64,000 nt of DNA from Acidipropionibacterium acidipropionici (GTDB lineage Bacteria; Actinomycetota; Actinomycetes; Propionibacteriales; Propionibacteriaceae). The notes beneath the pieces were generated by a model that was not told where the DNA came from, did not search any database, and saw only the letters and a program-made list of their open reading frames with translations. How positions within the stretch are numbered: position 1 is the stretch's first letter; each line of letters begins with the position of its first letter. The position numbers were made by a program, and so were the translations under genes. Location of the stretch: assembly GCF_001441165.1 (NCBI RefSeq), contig NZ_CP013126.1:2943551-3007550 (forward strand), read 5' to 3'. This document shows, piece after piece, positions 34,690-41,515 of the stretch.

Positions 34690-35349
34690 ATGCGCATCGC
34701 CATCGTCGGCGCCGGAAACGTCGGCCGCTCCATCGCCCGCGAGCTCATCGCTCACGGCCACCAGATCCTGCTCATCGACCGGAATACGCACGCCATGAAA
34801 CCGGACACCGTTCCGGAGGCGGAGTGGCTGTGCGCCGACGCCTGCGAGCTGGCCTCACTCGAGGAGGCCAGACTCGACCGCTGCGACGTCGCCATCGCGG
34901 CGACCGGCGACGACAAGGCGAATCTCGTGCACTCCCTGCTCGCCAAGACCGAGTTCGGGGTGCCGCGGACGGTCGCCAGGGTGAACCACCCGGGCAATGA
35001 GTGGATGTTCGACGAGGTGTGGGGAGTCGATGTGGCCGTGTCGACCCCGCGGCTGATGGCCGCCCTGGTCGAGGAGGCTGTGACGGTCGGCGATCTGGTG
35101 CGGCTGTTCACCTTCCAGAAGGGCCGGGCCAATCTCGTCGAGCTCACCCTCCCCGACGCCAGCCCCCGGGTCGGCGAGCGGGTGCGCGACATCCCACTGC
35201 CCGGTGACGCCACCCTGGTGGCCGTCATCCGCGACGGCCAGGGACGCACGCCGGAGCGCGAGTCGGCCCTGGAGGCCGGCGACGAACTGCTGTTCATCGT
35301 CTCGCCGAACTACGAGTCGGACCTGGTGAACCTCCTCGCACCCAAGTGA
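34690..35349 (+). CDS. ceoC: TrkA potassium-uptake regulatory protein (CeoC type)
   Basis: The 219-residue protein repeats the TrkA layout: M-R-I-A-I-V-G-A-G-N-V-G-R-S-I-A, I-D-R-N-T-H in the nucleotide site, and a TrkA-C domain with V-R-D-I-P-L-P-G-D-A-T-L-V-A-V-I-R. AAAGAG precedes the ATG. It forms a pair with the gene just upstream and should heterodimerise with it (inference). Its stop is followed at once by a long tandem repeat. Confidence 0.86.
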   Translation: MRIAIVGAGNVGRSIARELIAHGHQILLIDRNTHAMKPDTVPEAEWLCADACELASLEEARLDRCDVAIAATGDDKANLVHSLLAKTEFGVPRTVARVNHPGNEWMFDEVWGVDVAVSTPRLMAALVEEAVTVGDLVRLFTFQKGRANLVELTLPDASPRVGERVRDIPLPGDATLVAVIRDGQGRTPERESALEAGDELLFIVSPNYESDLVNLLAPK

Positions 35350-35370
35350 GCGGGCGCAGACCCGACCCGC

Positions 35371-35595
35371 CCGGGGGCGAAGGTGCCGCCCAGGGAGGCA
35401 GGAGCGCTTGCGCGAACTCGGGCACAGAAGTGATCCGCAGCGCGTGGCCGGCGACGCCGACCCTACCGGGGGCGAAGGTGCCGCCCGGGGAGGCAGGAGC
35501 GCTTGCGCGAACTCGGGCACAGAAGTGATCCGCAGCGCGTGGCCGGCGACGCCGACCCTACCGGGGGCGAAGGTGCCGCCCGGGGAGGCAGGAGC
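35371..35595. repeat. 95-bp tandem repeat, two copies plus a third partial copy
   Basis: Units begin at 35371, 35466 and 35561, each starting CCGGGGGCGAAGG. The first two are 95 bp, differing by one base in the aligned part; the third stops at about 35595. As 95 is not a multiple of 3, it is not a coding repeat. It fills most of the 276-nt gap between two convergent genes. Copy number may vary between strains (inference). Confidence 0.9.
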
Positions 35596-35605
35596 GGAGC
35601 GACGT

Positions 35606-35623
35606 GGAGGGGTCGCCCCCTCC
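35606..35623. terminator. Possible terminator between the repeats and the OB-fold gene
   Basis: GGAGGGG (35606-35612) pairs with CCCCTCC (35617-35623) around loop TCGC, followed by TCTCACTCATT. It could end either the trkA transcript or the minus-strand run. Confidence 0.4.
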
Positions 35624-35625
35624 TC

Positions 35626-36018
35626 TCACTCATTGAGCAGCTGGTACCTGGGGTTGTAGATGACCCGTCGGCCGTCGACGGCGGCGATGAGCCCCTCGAC
35701 GGCCAGCCTCCGCCCGGCCCTCAGACCGGGGATGCGGCGTCGACCCATCCAGATGAGGTGGACGGTCCCGGTTCCGTCGCTCAACTCGGCCTCGAGCCAG
35801 CGGTTGGTGCCCTTCGGATTGAGGGTGAGCACCTCGATACGGCCCTGGAGTTTCACCCTCGTGCGCAGTGCGGCGTCCGCGACGGTCATCGCCCCCGCGT
35901 CGATGGAACTCTGACGCAGCTCGTCGTCCTCGAGGTCCTCGTTGGACGCCGCGACCCGGCGCAGCACCCGGCGCAGTACGCCGACGCGGCCCCCGGAGGT
36001 GATGGACCTGTCGGCCAT
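35626..36018 (-). CDS. OB-fold nucleic-acid-binding protein
   Basis: The 130-residue protein ends in an OB fold: R-V-K-L-Q-G-R-I-E-V-L-T-L, then E-A-E-L-S-D-G-T-G-T-V-H-L-I-W-M-G-R-R-R-I-P-G and I-Y-N-P-R-Y-Q-L-L. The D-G-T-G motif with an adjacent W-x-G is typical of single-domain OB proteins resembling those of RecG and aspartyl-tRNA synthetase. It corresponds to Rv2694c in position. It probably binds nucleic acid; the partner is unknown. Its start is coupled to the DUF3710 stop (TGATG). Confidence 0.8.
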   Translation of the reverse strand: MADRSITSGGRVGVLRRVLRRVAASNEDLEDDELRQSSIDAGAMTVADAALRTRVKLQGRIEVLTLNPKGTNRWLEAELSDGTGTVHLIWMGRRRIPGLRAGRRLAVEGLIAAVDGRRVIYNPRYQLLNE

Positions 36019-36764
36019 CAGGACTCCTCCGAGGCCAGGTCGGCCGGCATCTGAAGGGTGATGATGTCGCCGGGGACCCGGGGCCGGTCGTCACGGCGCA
36101 CCACCAGATTGCAGAAGAACTCCATGAGCAGCCGCCCGGTGGGGTCCAGGTCCTCCTCCATGGCGCTCTGGCCCATCAGCACCCCCCTCAGCAGCCAGCG
36201 CGGGCCCTGGGCCAGCCAGCTGCGCGAGATGTGGTAGCCCTGCTGGCCGTCGGGGCCCTCCATGGGCACCACCCGTCGCAGTTCGGCGCCGAGCAGCCCC
36301 TGGGCCACGCTGGCCTCGCCCCCCTGGCTCTCGGTGCCGTCGATCATCTCCTGGTGCACCTGGCCGATCATCTGGCCGTTCGAGGGTGCCGCGAAGAGGG
36401 CCACCTCGAGGGCCGAACCGTCCTGGACCACCAGGAGGCTCTGCACCTCGCCGGTCTCCTGATCGACCTGGATCTGCATCTCCATGTTCTCGAAGGGGGT
36501 GACGATCAGCGAGCCGAAGTCGATCCGCGCGATGTCGTCGGCGTCCAGGTCCACCTCGGCGATGTCGAAGGGGCCGTCCTCGCGCTCCAGATTGGGCCGG
36601 TAGGCGTCGCCCTCATCGTCCTCCGCGGGCTCCTCGTCGGATGCGGTGCCCTCGGGAGACTCGGCGTCCTCCTCGTCCTCGGTCTCCTCGTCGACGCTGT
36701 CGAGAGTCGCCTCGTCGGGCTCCTCGACGTCCACGTCCTTGTTCTTCCTGCGACCGAAGATCAC
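36018..36764 (-). CDS. DUF3710 family protein
   Basis: The 248-residue protein starts with a basic patch (F-G-R-R-K-N-K) followed by about 50 very acidic residues (repeats of D-E-E-x-E-D), then the DUF3710 domain: R-E-D-G-P-F-D, R-I-D-F-G-S-L, Q-V-D-x2-T-G, and G-P-R-W-L-L-R-G-V-L. The family is universal in actinobacteria and its function is unknown. It sits between dut and the OB-fold gene as in mycobacteria. GGAGGAGG before the GTG at 36764 defines the start; the ATG at 36782 overlaps that ribosome site. Confidence 0.83.
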   Translation of the reverse strand: MIFGRRKNKDVDVEEPDEATLDSVDEETEDEEDAESPEGTASDEEPAEDDEGDAYRPNLEREDGPFDIAEVDLDADDIARIDFGSLIVTPFENMEMQIQVDQETGEVQSLLVVQDGSALEVALFAAPSNGQMIGQVHQEMIDGTESQGGEASVAQGLLGAELRRVVPMEGPDGQQGYHISRSWLAQGPRWLLRGVLMGQSAMEEDLDPTGRLLMEFFCNLVVRRDDRPRVPGDIITLQMPADLASEES

Positions 36765-36884
36765 TGGGCCTCCTCCGTTCATCGTGCGGGCATGCCGGGC
36801 GGGGCATCCTCATGCTCCGGGCCGTTCGGCGGCCCGCGAACTCACCGCAGTCTATCCGCGCCGCGGCATCTCCCGATCCGGCCC

Positions 36885-37325
36885 TCAGGACACTCCGGTC
36901 GATCCGTAGCCCGACTCCCCGCGCGTGGTCTCGGGCAGCTCCTCGACCGGGATGAACCGGGCGGTCATCATCGGCAGTATCACCAGTTGGGCGATCCGGT
37001 CCCCCGCGGCCAGGTCGACGGGCCTGTCGGGGTCGGTGTTGACGAGCAGCACCTTCAGCTCCCCCCGGTATCCGGAGTCGATGGTCCCCGGGGCGTTGAC
37101 GATGCTCAGGCCGGTGCGGGCGGCCAGCCCGGACCTCGGGTTGATGAGGCCGACGCATCCCTCGGGGACCGCCACTCTCACCCCGGTGGGCACCAGAGCG
37201 CGACGCCCGGGTTCCAGGTGGACGTCGACGGTCGTGGCGAGATCGGCGCCGGCGTCGCCGGGCATCGCGTAGCGCGGGGCGGTGGCTCCGGGATCCAGCA
37301 CCAGGTGGACGTCCACGGTCCTCAT
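36885..37325 (-). CDS. dut: dUTP diphosphatase
   Basis: The 146-residue trimeric dUTPase hydrolyses dUTP to dUMP, keeping uracil out of DNA and supplying dTMP synthesis. All five motifs are visible: P-G-D-A-G-A-D-L, P-R-S-G-L-A, G-T-I-D-S-G-Y-R-G-E, G-D-R-I-A-Q-L and R-G-E-S-G-Y-G-S-T-G. The ATG overlaps the DUF3093 stop by 4 nt and is preceded by GAGGAG. Confidence 0.95.
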   Translation of the reverse strand: MRTVDVHLVLDPGATAPRYAMPGDAGADLATTVDVHLEPGRRALVPTGVRVAVPEGCVGLINPRSGLAARTGLSIVNAPGTIDSGYRGELKVLLVNTDPDRPVDLAAGDRIAQLVILPMMTARFIPVEELPETTRGESGYGSTGVS

Positions 37326-37858
37326 CGTCTCTCCTCAGGGATGGTCGCGGCGGGACGGGTCGCCTCACTGACGCGATTCAGATGGTCGCCGATCGCATCG
37401 GCGAGCCTCTCGGGGTGCCGGGAGGACAGGATCCAGGCCGGATGCGGGTCGGCCGGGTCTGCCAGCCGCAGCACCACCCCGGTTCCGATCCACGGCCTGG
37501 TGCAGATGAAGGATCCGACCTGGTGCCCGCTGTGCAGGATCGTCGACATCGTGCCTGCATCGCATCCGCGGACGCGGTCCACCCATCGCCACTCGATCCG
37601 GTTCGGGCCCACGCCCAACCCCTCGGCGTCCACCCTGATGAGCACCCGGCCGGCGGCCAGGCCGGCCCACAGGCTCAGCGCGGCGATGGCCGCGCAGGCC
37701 AGTGCGCCGGGCAGCGAGGGGACCCAGGCCGCCACGGCGAGGATCATCGAGCCGGCGACGGCTGCCAGCAGCAGCCACCACCACCACGACATCCACATCC
37801 GTTCGGTGTAATGGGCGGCCTCAGCCGCGCGGGAACCGGTGGGCAGCCGAGAGGCCAC
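37322..37858 (-). CDS. DUF3093 family membrane protein
   Basis: The 178-residue protein has two membrane helices near the N-terminus starting Y-T-E-R-M-W-M-S-W-W-W-W-L-L, then a mostly beta cytosolic part with R-V-D-A-E-G-L-G-V-G and R-P-W-I-G-T-G-V-V-L. This is the DUF3093 pattern, always beside dut in actinobacteria; the function is unknown. AAGGAG 7 nt before the GTG at 37858 sets the start. The divergent DUF4235 gene begins 64 nt away. Confidence 0.82.
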   Translation of the reverse strand: MASRLPTGSRAAEAAHYTERMWMSWWWWLLLAAVAGSMILAVAAWVPSLPGALACAAIAALSLWAGLAAGRVLIRVDAEGLGVGPNRIEWRWVDRVRGCDAGTMSTILHSGHQVGSFICTRPWIGTGVVLRLADPADPHPAWILSSRHPERLADAIGDHLNRVSEATRPAATIPEERR

Positions 37859-37909
37859 GGTCCGCTCCTTCCTGACCGTCGCGGTGGACGGGAACCCCAC
37901 GAACGCTAA

Positions 37910-37915
37910 TACGAT
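37910..37915 (+). promoter_or_regulatory. Putative -10 element for leaderless DUF4235 gene
   Basis: TACGAT lies exactly 7 nt before the ATG at 37923, with GGGCCCC between and no ribosome site. Confidence 0.52.
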
Positions 37916-37922
37916 GGGCCCC

Positions 37923-38189
37923 ATGATCTCTGACAAGCTCTTGTGGAGGGTCTACGCGGGCGTGGCCGGTGCCCTGACGACTTTCGTCGCCCAGAAGGTG
38001 GTCACCGGCGTGTGGACCCTGGTGACCGGGGATGAGACCCCTCCGGAGTCCTCCGATCCCGATGTCCCGGCCGTCAAGGCCTTCAGCTGGGCGCTGGCCA
38101 GCGGCATCGGGATCGCCGGCAGCCAACTGCTCATCAACCGTGCGATCCGCAGCCACCAGCTGCGCGCTCACACGCAGTCGACGCAGTAG
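37923..38189 (+). CDS. DUF4235 family membrane protein
   Basis: The 88-residue protein has an amphipathic N-terminus (W-R-V-Y-A-G-V-A-G-A), a V-A-Q-K-V-V segment, a P-E-S-S-D-P-D-V-P-A motif and a second hydrophobic helix ending in R-A-I-R-S-H. This is the DUF4235 pattern of small actinobacterial membrane proteins of unknown function. It has no ribosome site and is preceded by TACGAT at 7 nt. It overlaps the convergent DUF4193 gene by 22 nt. Confidence 0.8.
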   Translation: MISDKLLWRVYAGVAGALTTFVAQKVVTGVWTLVTGDETPPESSDPDVPAVKAFSWALASGIGIAGSQLLINRAIRSHQLRAHTQSTQ

Positions 38190-38464
38190 AACTTGCCGTC
38201 GCGCTCCTCGGCCAGCTGGGAGCGGCCCTTGACCAGGAAGCAGGAGGCGCAGGTGAACTCGCCGGACTGGCGGGGCAGCACCCGCACGGTCAGCTCCTCG
38301 TGGGACAGGTCGGCGCCGGGCAGCTCGAAGGACTCCGCCGCCTCGACCTCGTCCTCGTCGACCTTTCCGGAATTCTTGTCGTTCCGGCGGTTCTTGAGCT
38401 CCTCGATGGAATCCTCGTTCGCATCCTCGTCGGTCTTTCGCGGGGCGTCGTAATCCGTCGCCAT
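38168..38464 (-). CDS. DUF4193 family zinc-ribbon-like protein
   Basis: The 98-residue protein is highly acidic and ends in a four-cysteine zinc-ribbon: T-C-A-S-C-F-L-V-K and Y-C-V-D-C at the extreme C-terminus. The start M-A-T-D-Y-D-A-P-R and the F-x-L-P-G-A-D-L segment are DUF4193 hallmarks. This family (Rv2699c) is near-universal in actinobacteria next to dut; its function is unknown. Confidence 0.86.
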   Translation of the reverse strand: MATDYDAPRKTDEDANEDSIEELKNRRNDKNSGKVDEDEVEAAESFELPGADLSHEELTVRVLPRQSGEFTCASCFLVKGRSQLAEERDGKFYCVDCV

Positions 38465-38671
38465 GTTGCCCTCCCGTAGCGGCTGTCTGCCGTGCTCGCA
38501 GGCTCTCGACGGTCAATCCGCCGCTCGGCCTGCCGGTCAATGTTCGGCCCTATGTGTATCACACCGATCAAGCGCTGCAACCGGGGCCTCCGTCAAGCTA
38601 GATTGGGAGACCGGGCGATACGGCGAGACCACACCCAGGACCTCAGGCCCCCTGGGAGAGAAGGGTTGGAG
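38465..38671. other. 207-nt region upstream of sepH
   Basis: No gene is supported. TAGATT at about 38598 may be a -10 for sepH. This stretch does not encode the N-terminal part that SepH has in Streptomyces. Confidence 0.4.
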
Positions 38672-39709
38672 ATGGACAGCGCGCTGAGTCCGCGGGAGAT
38701 TCAGGCCCGTATTCGTTCCGGTGCCAGTGTCGACGACGTCGCCGCCGAGGCGGGCGTCTCCACCGAGCAGGTGGAGCCCTTCGCCGTTCCCGTTCTCGCT
38801 GAGCTTGATCATGTCGTCGAGGTGGCCATGGACTGCCCGGTGCGCAGGCACGGCGACCCCGGCTCGCACCGCGGCCTCGGATCCATCGTCGCCCAGGTGT
38901 GCCGCGCCCATGACATGGATGTCGACGCGATCACCTGGCGGTGCTGGCGCCACCAGGACCGCAGCTGGGCCGTGGTGGCCGGTTGGGAGGGCGATCCCGG
39001 CCCGGGCCAGGGGCAGGCGACCTTCCGCTTCGACCTGAGGAGCCGGTACTCCGTCCCCCAGGATGTGGGCGCCCGCTGGCTGGTCGACGACCGGGTGCCG
39101 CTGGCGGAGGTGGTCGACGAGGGGAAGGATCCCGACAAGGAGCCGACCATCGACCTGCACGACGACCTGGCGATCGTCCGGGCCGTCAGCGACCGTGCCC
39201 GTCCGTCCCGGCACCGCACCACCCGTCCCTCGACCCCTCCTGACGCCGGCGAGGCCTCTCAGGGCCCGTCCGGGCAGGCTGAGGGGGATCAGAGCCCGCA
39301 GGTGCCCGGCATGACGTCGACGGACGGCGTCTACGACTTCGTGCCCAGTACGGGCAGCCAGATGGACATGCTCTACGAGATGCTGGCGGGGTTCCAGGAG
39401 GACTCGGTCAACATCTACGAGGGGTTCTCCGAGCCGGTGGCCACCCCGGTCGAGCCCGTCGACGACCATTCCCGTGGCACCACGGCGGACCACCAGCCCG
39501 AGGACCACAGCGCGCAGGAGACCGGCGGCACCGACGGACCCGAGAAGGCGGCCGACGACGAGCCGTCGCAGGAGGGCTCGCCGTCCACTCCTGACGAGCC
39601 GGAGGAGAAGCCCCGGCCCGGGGGGCGCCGCAAGAAGCGCAACCACAAGCGGGCGTCGATCCCCAGCTGGGACGAGATCATGTTCGGCGGCCCCGGCTCG
39701 CAGAACTGA
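38672..39709 (+). CDS. sepH: Division protein SepH (DUF3071), N-terminally short
   Basis: The 345-residue protein starts with the SepH helix-turn-helix (S-P-R-E-I-Q-A-R-I-R-S-G, then V-A-A-E-A-G-V), followed by the DUF3071 block W-R-C-W-R-H-Q-D-R-S-W, a long acidic Pro-rich linker (about residues 170-330), and the conserved tail R-A-S-I-P-S-W-D-E-I-M-F-G. SepH binds FtsZ and promotes Z-ring assembly in Streptomyces and mycobacteria. The Streptomyces protein has about 50 residues before the HTH that are absent here. AAGGG is 7 nt before the ATG at 38672; the upstream in-frame sequence does not resemble that domain. Confidence 0.85.
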   Translation: MDSALSPREIQARIRSGASVDDVAAEAGVSTEQVEPFAVPVLAELDHVVEVAMDCPVRRHGDPGSHRGLGSIVAQVCRAHDMDVDAITWRCWRHQDRSWAVVAGWEGDPGPGQGQATFRFDLRSRYSVPQDVGARWLVDDRVPLAEVVDEGKDPDKEPTIDLHDDLAIVRAVSDRARPSRHRTTRPSTPPDAGEASQGPSGQAEGDQSPQVPGMTSTDGVYDFVPSTGSQMDMLYEMLAGFQEDSVNIYEGFSEPVATPVEPVDDHSRGTTADHQPEDHSAQETGGTDGPEKAADDEPSQEGSPSTPDEPEEKPRPGGRRKKRNHKRASIPSWDEIMFGGPGSQN

Positions 39710-39727
39710 CCCGGCGCCCCCGGGGCC

Positions 39728-40882
39728 TCACCAGCGGGGGCTGCCGACGGTCTCCCAGCGCAGCGGCACGGCCATCTCGACCGAGGTGAGCGAACCGTGC
39801 ATCCCGATCAGCCCCATCTCCTGGGGCTGCCGCTCGGTCATCACCGCCCAGTCCCGGCGCATCGGCACCACAACGTCGCCCAGCCGGCTCCTCAGGCCGG
39901 GGTCCCAGTCGCCGAACAGGCCCGCGGCGATCGCCTCGTCGGCGGTCAGCACGCAGGCGCGGTCGCCGAGGACCCGCGACCATCGCCGGGCCACCTCCTC
40001 GGGCCGATCGGTGTAGATGTGACGGAACCGGGGCTCCCCGGCGATGTCGTCGACGTCGGCCAGCAGGGAGGCGTCGTCCTCGACGACGATCCGTCGGTCA
40101 CCGGGGATGTCGACCATGCCGTGGTCGGCGGTGACGACGAGGACCGTGCCCGGGTCGAGGCCCTCCGACAGGGCCTCGACCAGCTCGTCGACCCATCCCA
40201 GTCGCCGTCGCCAGGCGGAGGACTCGCAGCCGTCGCCGTGACCGACGTGGTCCAGGGAGCGTTCGTAGACATAGGTGAGGGAGCGGTCCCCCCTGTCGGC
40301 CGCGGCCCGGGCCAGGTCGGCGCGCAGGTCGATATCGTCCTCATCGGCGACGGGGACGAACTCGGGGCCCCGCAGGGAGGCCATCGTCAGCCCTGACCGC
40401 TTGAACCGTTCGGGCCCCACAGAGGTCACCGCCACCTGCCGGGCGACGAGCTTCTCGAAGGCCGTGGGGTGGGGCTGCAGCACCGACGGCGCGTCGCCGC
40501 CCCGCCAGGTGAGGGCGTTCATCACCACCCCGCCGAGCGGGGAGCGGAAGGTGTATCCGAGGATGCCGTGGCGGCCCGGCTGGGCGCCGGTCCCCAGGCA
40601 GGACAGGGAGGTGGCGGTGGTGGAGGGCACCGCACAGGTGACGGTGCCGCGGTGCCCGTCCATCGAGGTGAGGTGCGGGGCCAGGCCGGAATGGGAGTTC
40701 AGGAGCTCGGCGCCCATGCCGTCGACCAGCAGGAGGACGTAGCGCTGCGCATCGGGGAGACCGAAGGGGTCGGTCCCCTGCCCGGTGAGGTGGGAGGAGA
40801 TGGCCGGCACCAGTTGGGCGAGGGTGGAGCGACCGTGCTCCGGCCGCAGGAACTCGGGCGCCAGGCCCGCACCGGCGCTCAT
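39728..40882 (-). CDS. Alkaline-phosphatase superfamily (nucleotide pyrophosphatase/phosphodiesterase-like) protein
   Basis: The 384-residue protein has the superfamily metal motif L-L-V-D-G-M-G near residue 51, a catalytic Thr in C-A-V-P-S-T-T-A-T-S, a second metal set V-V-T-A-D-H-G-M-V-D, and a late H-G-S-L-T His. This matches nucleotide pyrophosphatase/phosphodiesterase-type hydrolases; the substrate is unknown. There is no signal peptide, so it should be cytosolic. The start overlaps the DUF5998 stop (ATGA). Confidence 0.85.
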   Translation of the reverse strand: MSAGAGLAPEFLRPEHGRSTLAQLVPAISSHLTGQGTDPFGLPDAQRYVLLLVDGMGAELLNSHSGLAPHLTSMDGHRGTVTCAVPSTTATSLSCLGTGAQPGRHGILGYTFRSPLGGVVMNALTWRGGDAPSVLQPHPTAFEKLVARQVAVTSVGPERFKRSGLTMASLRGPEFVPVADEDDIDLRADLARAAADRGDRSLTYVYERSLDHVGHGDGCESSAWRRRLGWVDELVEALSEGLDPGTVLVVTADHGMVDIPGDRRIVVEDDASLLADVDDIAGEPRFRHIYTDRPEEVARRWSRVLGDRACVLTADEAIAAGLFGDWDPGLRSRLGDVVVPMRRDWAVMTERQPQEMGLIGMHGSLTSVEMAVPLRWETVGSPRW

Positions 40883-41508
40883 GAGTCCCCGCCGGTGGCC
40901 ACCTGCTGCAGCCGGGTGGCGAAGGCCACGAGCCTGGCGACCTGCTCGGAGCCGTCGCCGGCCGGGCTCATCCGGATGGTGATGTCGTCTCGCGACAGGG
41001 TTCCGGTGTAGCCGTGGTCGGCCTCGCAGGTCGGGTCCCCGCAGTCGGCGGGGGCCAGGTCGATCCGGGAGACCGCCCCCCAGGCGATCTGCAGCCAGGT
41101 CTCGACGGTGCTGGAGTGCGGCTCCGCCTCGTGCCCGAAGGACTCGGGGTGGGAGACGACCCGGGTGAGGACCACCGAGGAGATCCGACCGAAGGGGATG
41201 GACTCGCTGGAGGTGATCGCCTGGAGCTGGCCGTTCTCGGTGCGGTCGTCGGTGTGGCAGATGATCAGCCTGGTCGGGGTGCGCAGGATCACGGTGAGAT
41301 GACGGTGGATCTCGTCCATCTCGAAGGTGGCCTCGTGGTGGACGAGGTGGTCGAGGACCTCCTCGGCGCCGCAGGCCGTCTGGGCGGCGTCGATGACGAC
41401 CTCGGGGAAGTACCCGCAGGACTGGATCTCGGCCGACACGGCGGGCGGCAGCCCGGGGCGGTCCGCCCGGAGGCGGGCCGCCCGGTCCCGATGATTGGAG
41501 GGTGTCAC
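40879..41508 (-). CDS. DUF5998 family protein
   Basis: The 209-residue protein has the DUF5998 pattern: a Y-F-P-x-V-V-x-D-A start, V-H-H-E-A-T-F, R-L-I-I-C-H-T-D-D, the S-S-V-V-L-T-R-V-V block, and I-A-W-G-A-V-S-R-I-D-L-x-P-A followed by C-G-D-P-T-C-E-A-D-H-G-Y. The closing C-x4-C may bind a metal. The function is unknown. The start is a GTG, 7 nt after the OPT gene's stop, and the stop overlaps the phosphodiesterase gene; the three form one transcription unit. Confidence 0.8.
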   Translation of the reverse strand: MTPSNHRDRAARLRADRPGLPPAVSAEIQSCGYFPEVVIDAAQTACGAEEVLDHLVHHEATFEMDEIHRHLTVILRTPTRLIICHTDDRTENGQLQAITSSESIPFGRISSVVLTRVVSHPESFGHEAEPHSSTVETWLQIAWGAVSRIDLAPADCGDPTCEADHGYTGTLSRDDITIRMSPAGDGSEQVARLVAFATRLQQVATGGDS

Positions 41509-41515
41509 GCGGCCC

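Noticed and set aside
35371-35595. CRISPR array
   Set aside because: The repeat units are contiguous with no spacers, 95 bp long, and no cas genes are near.
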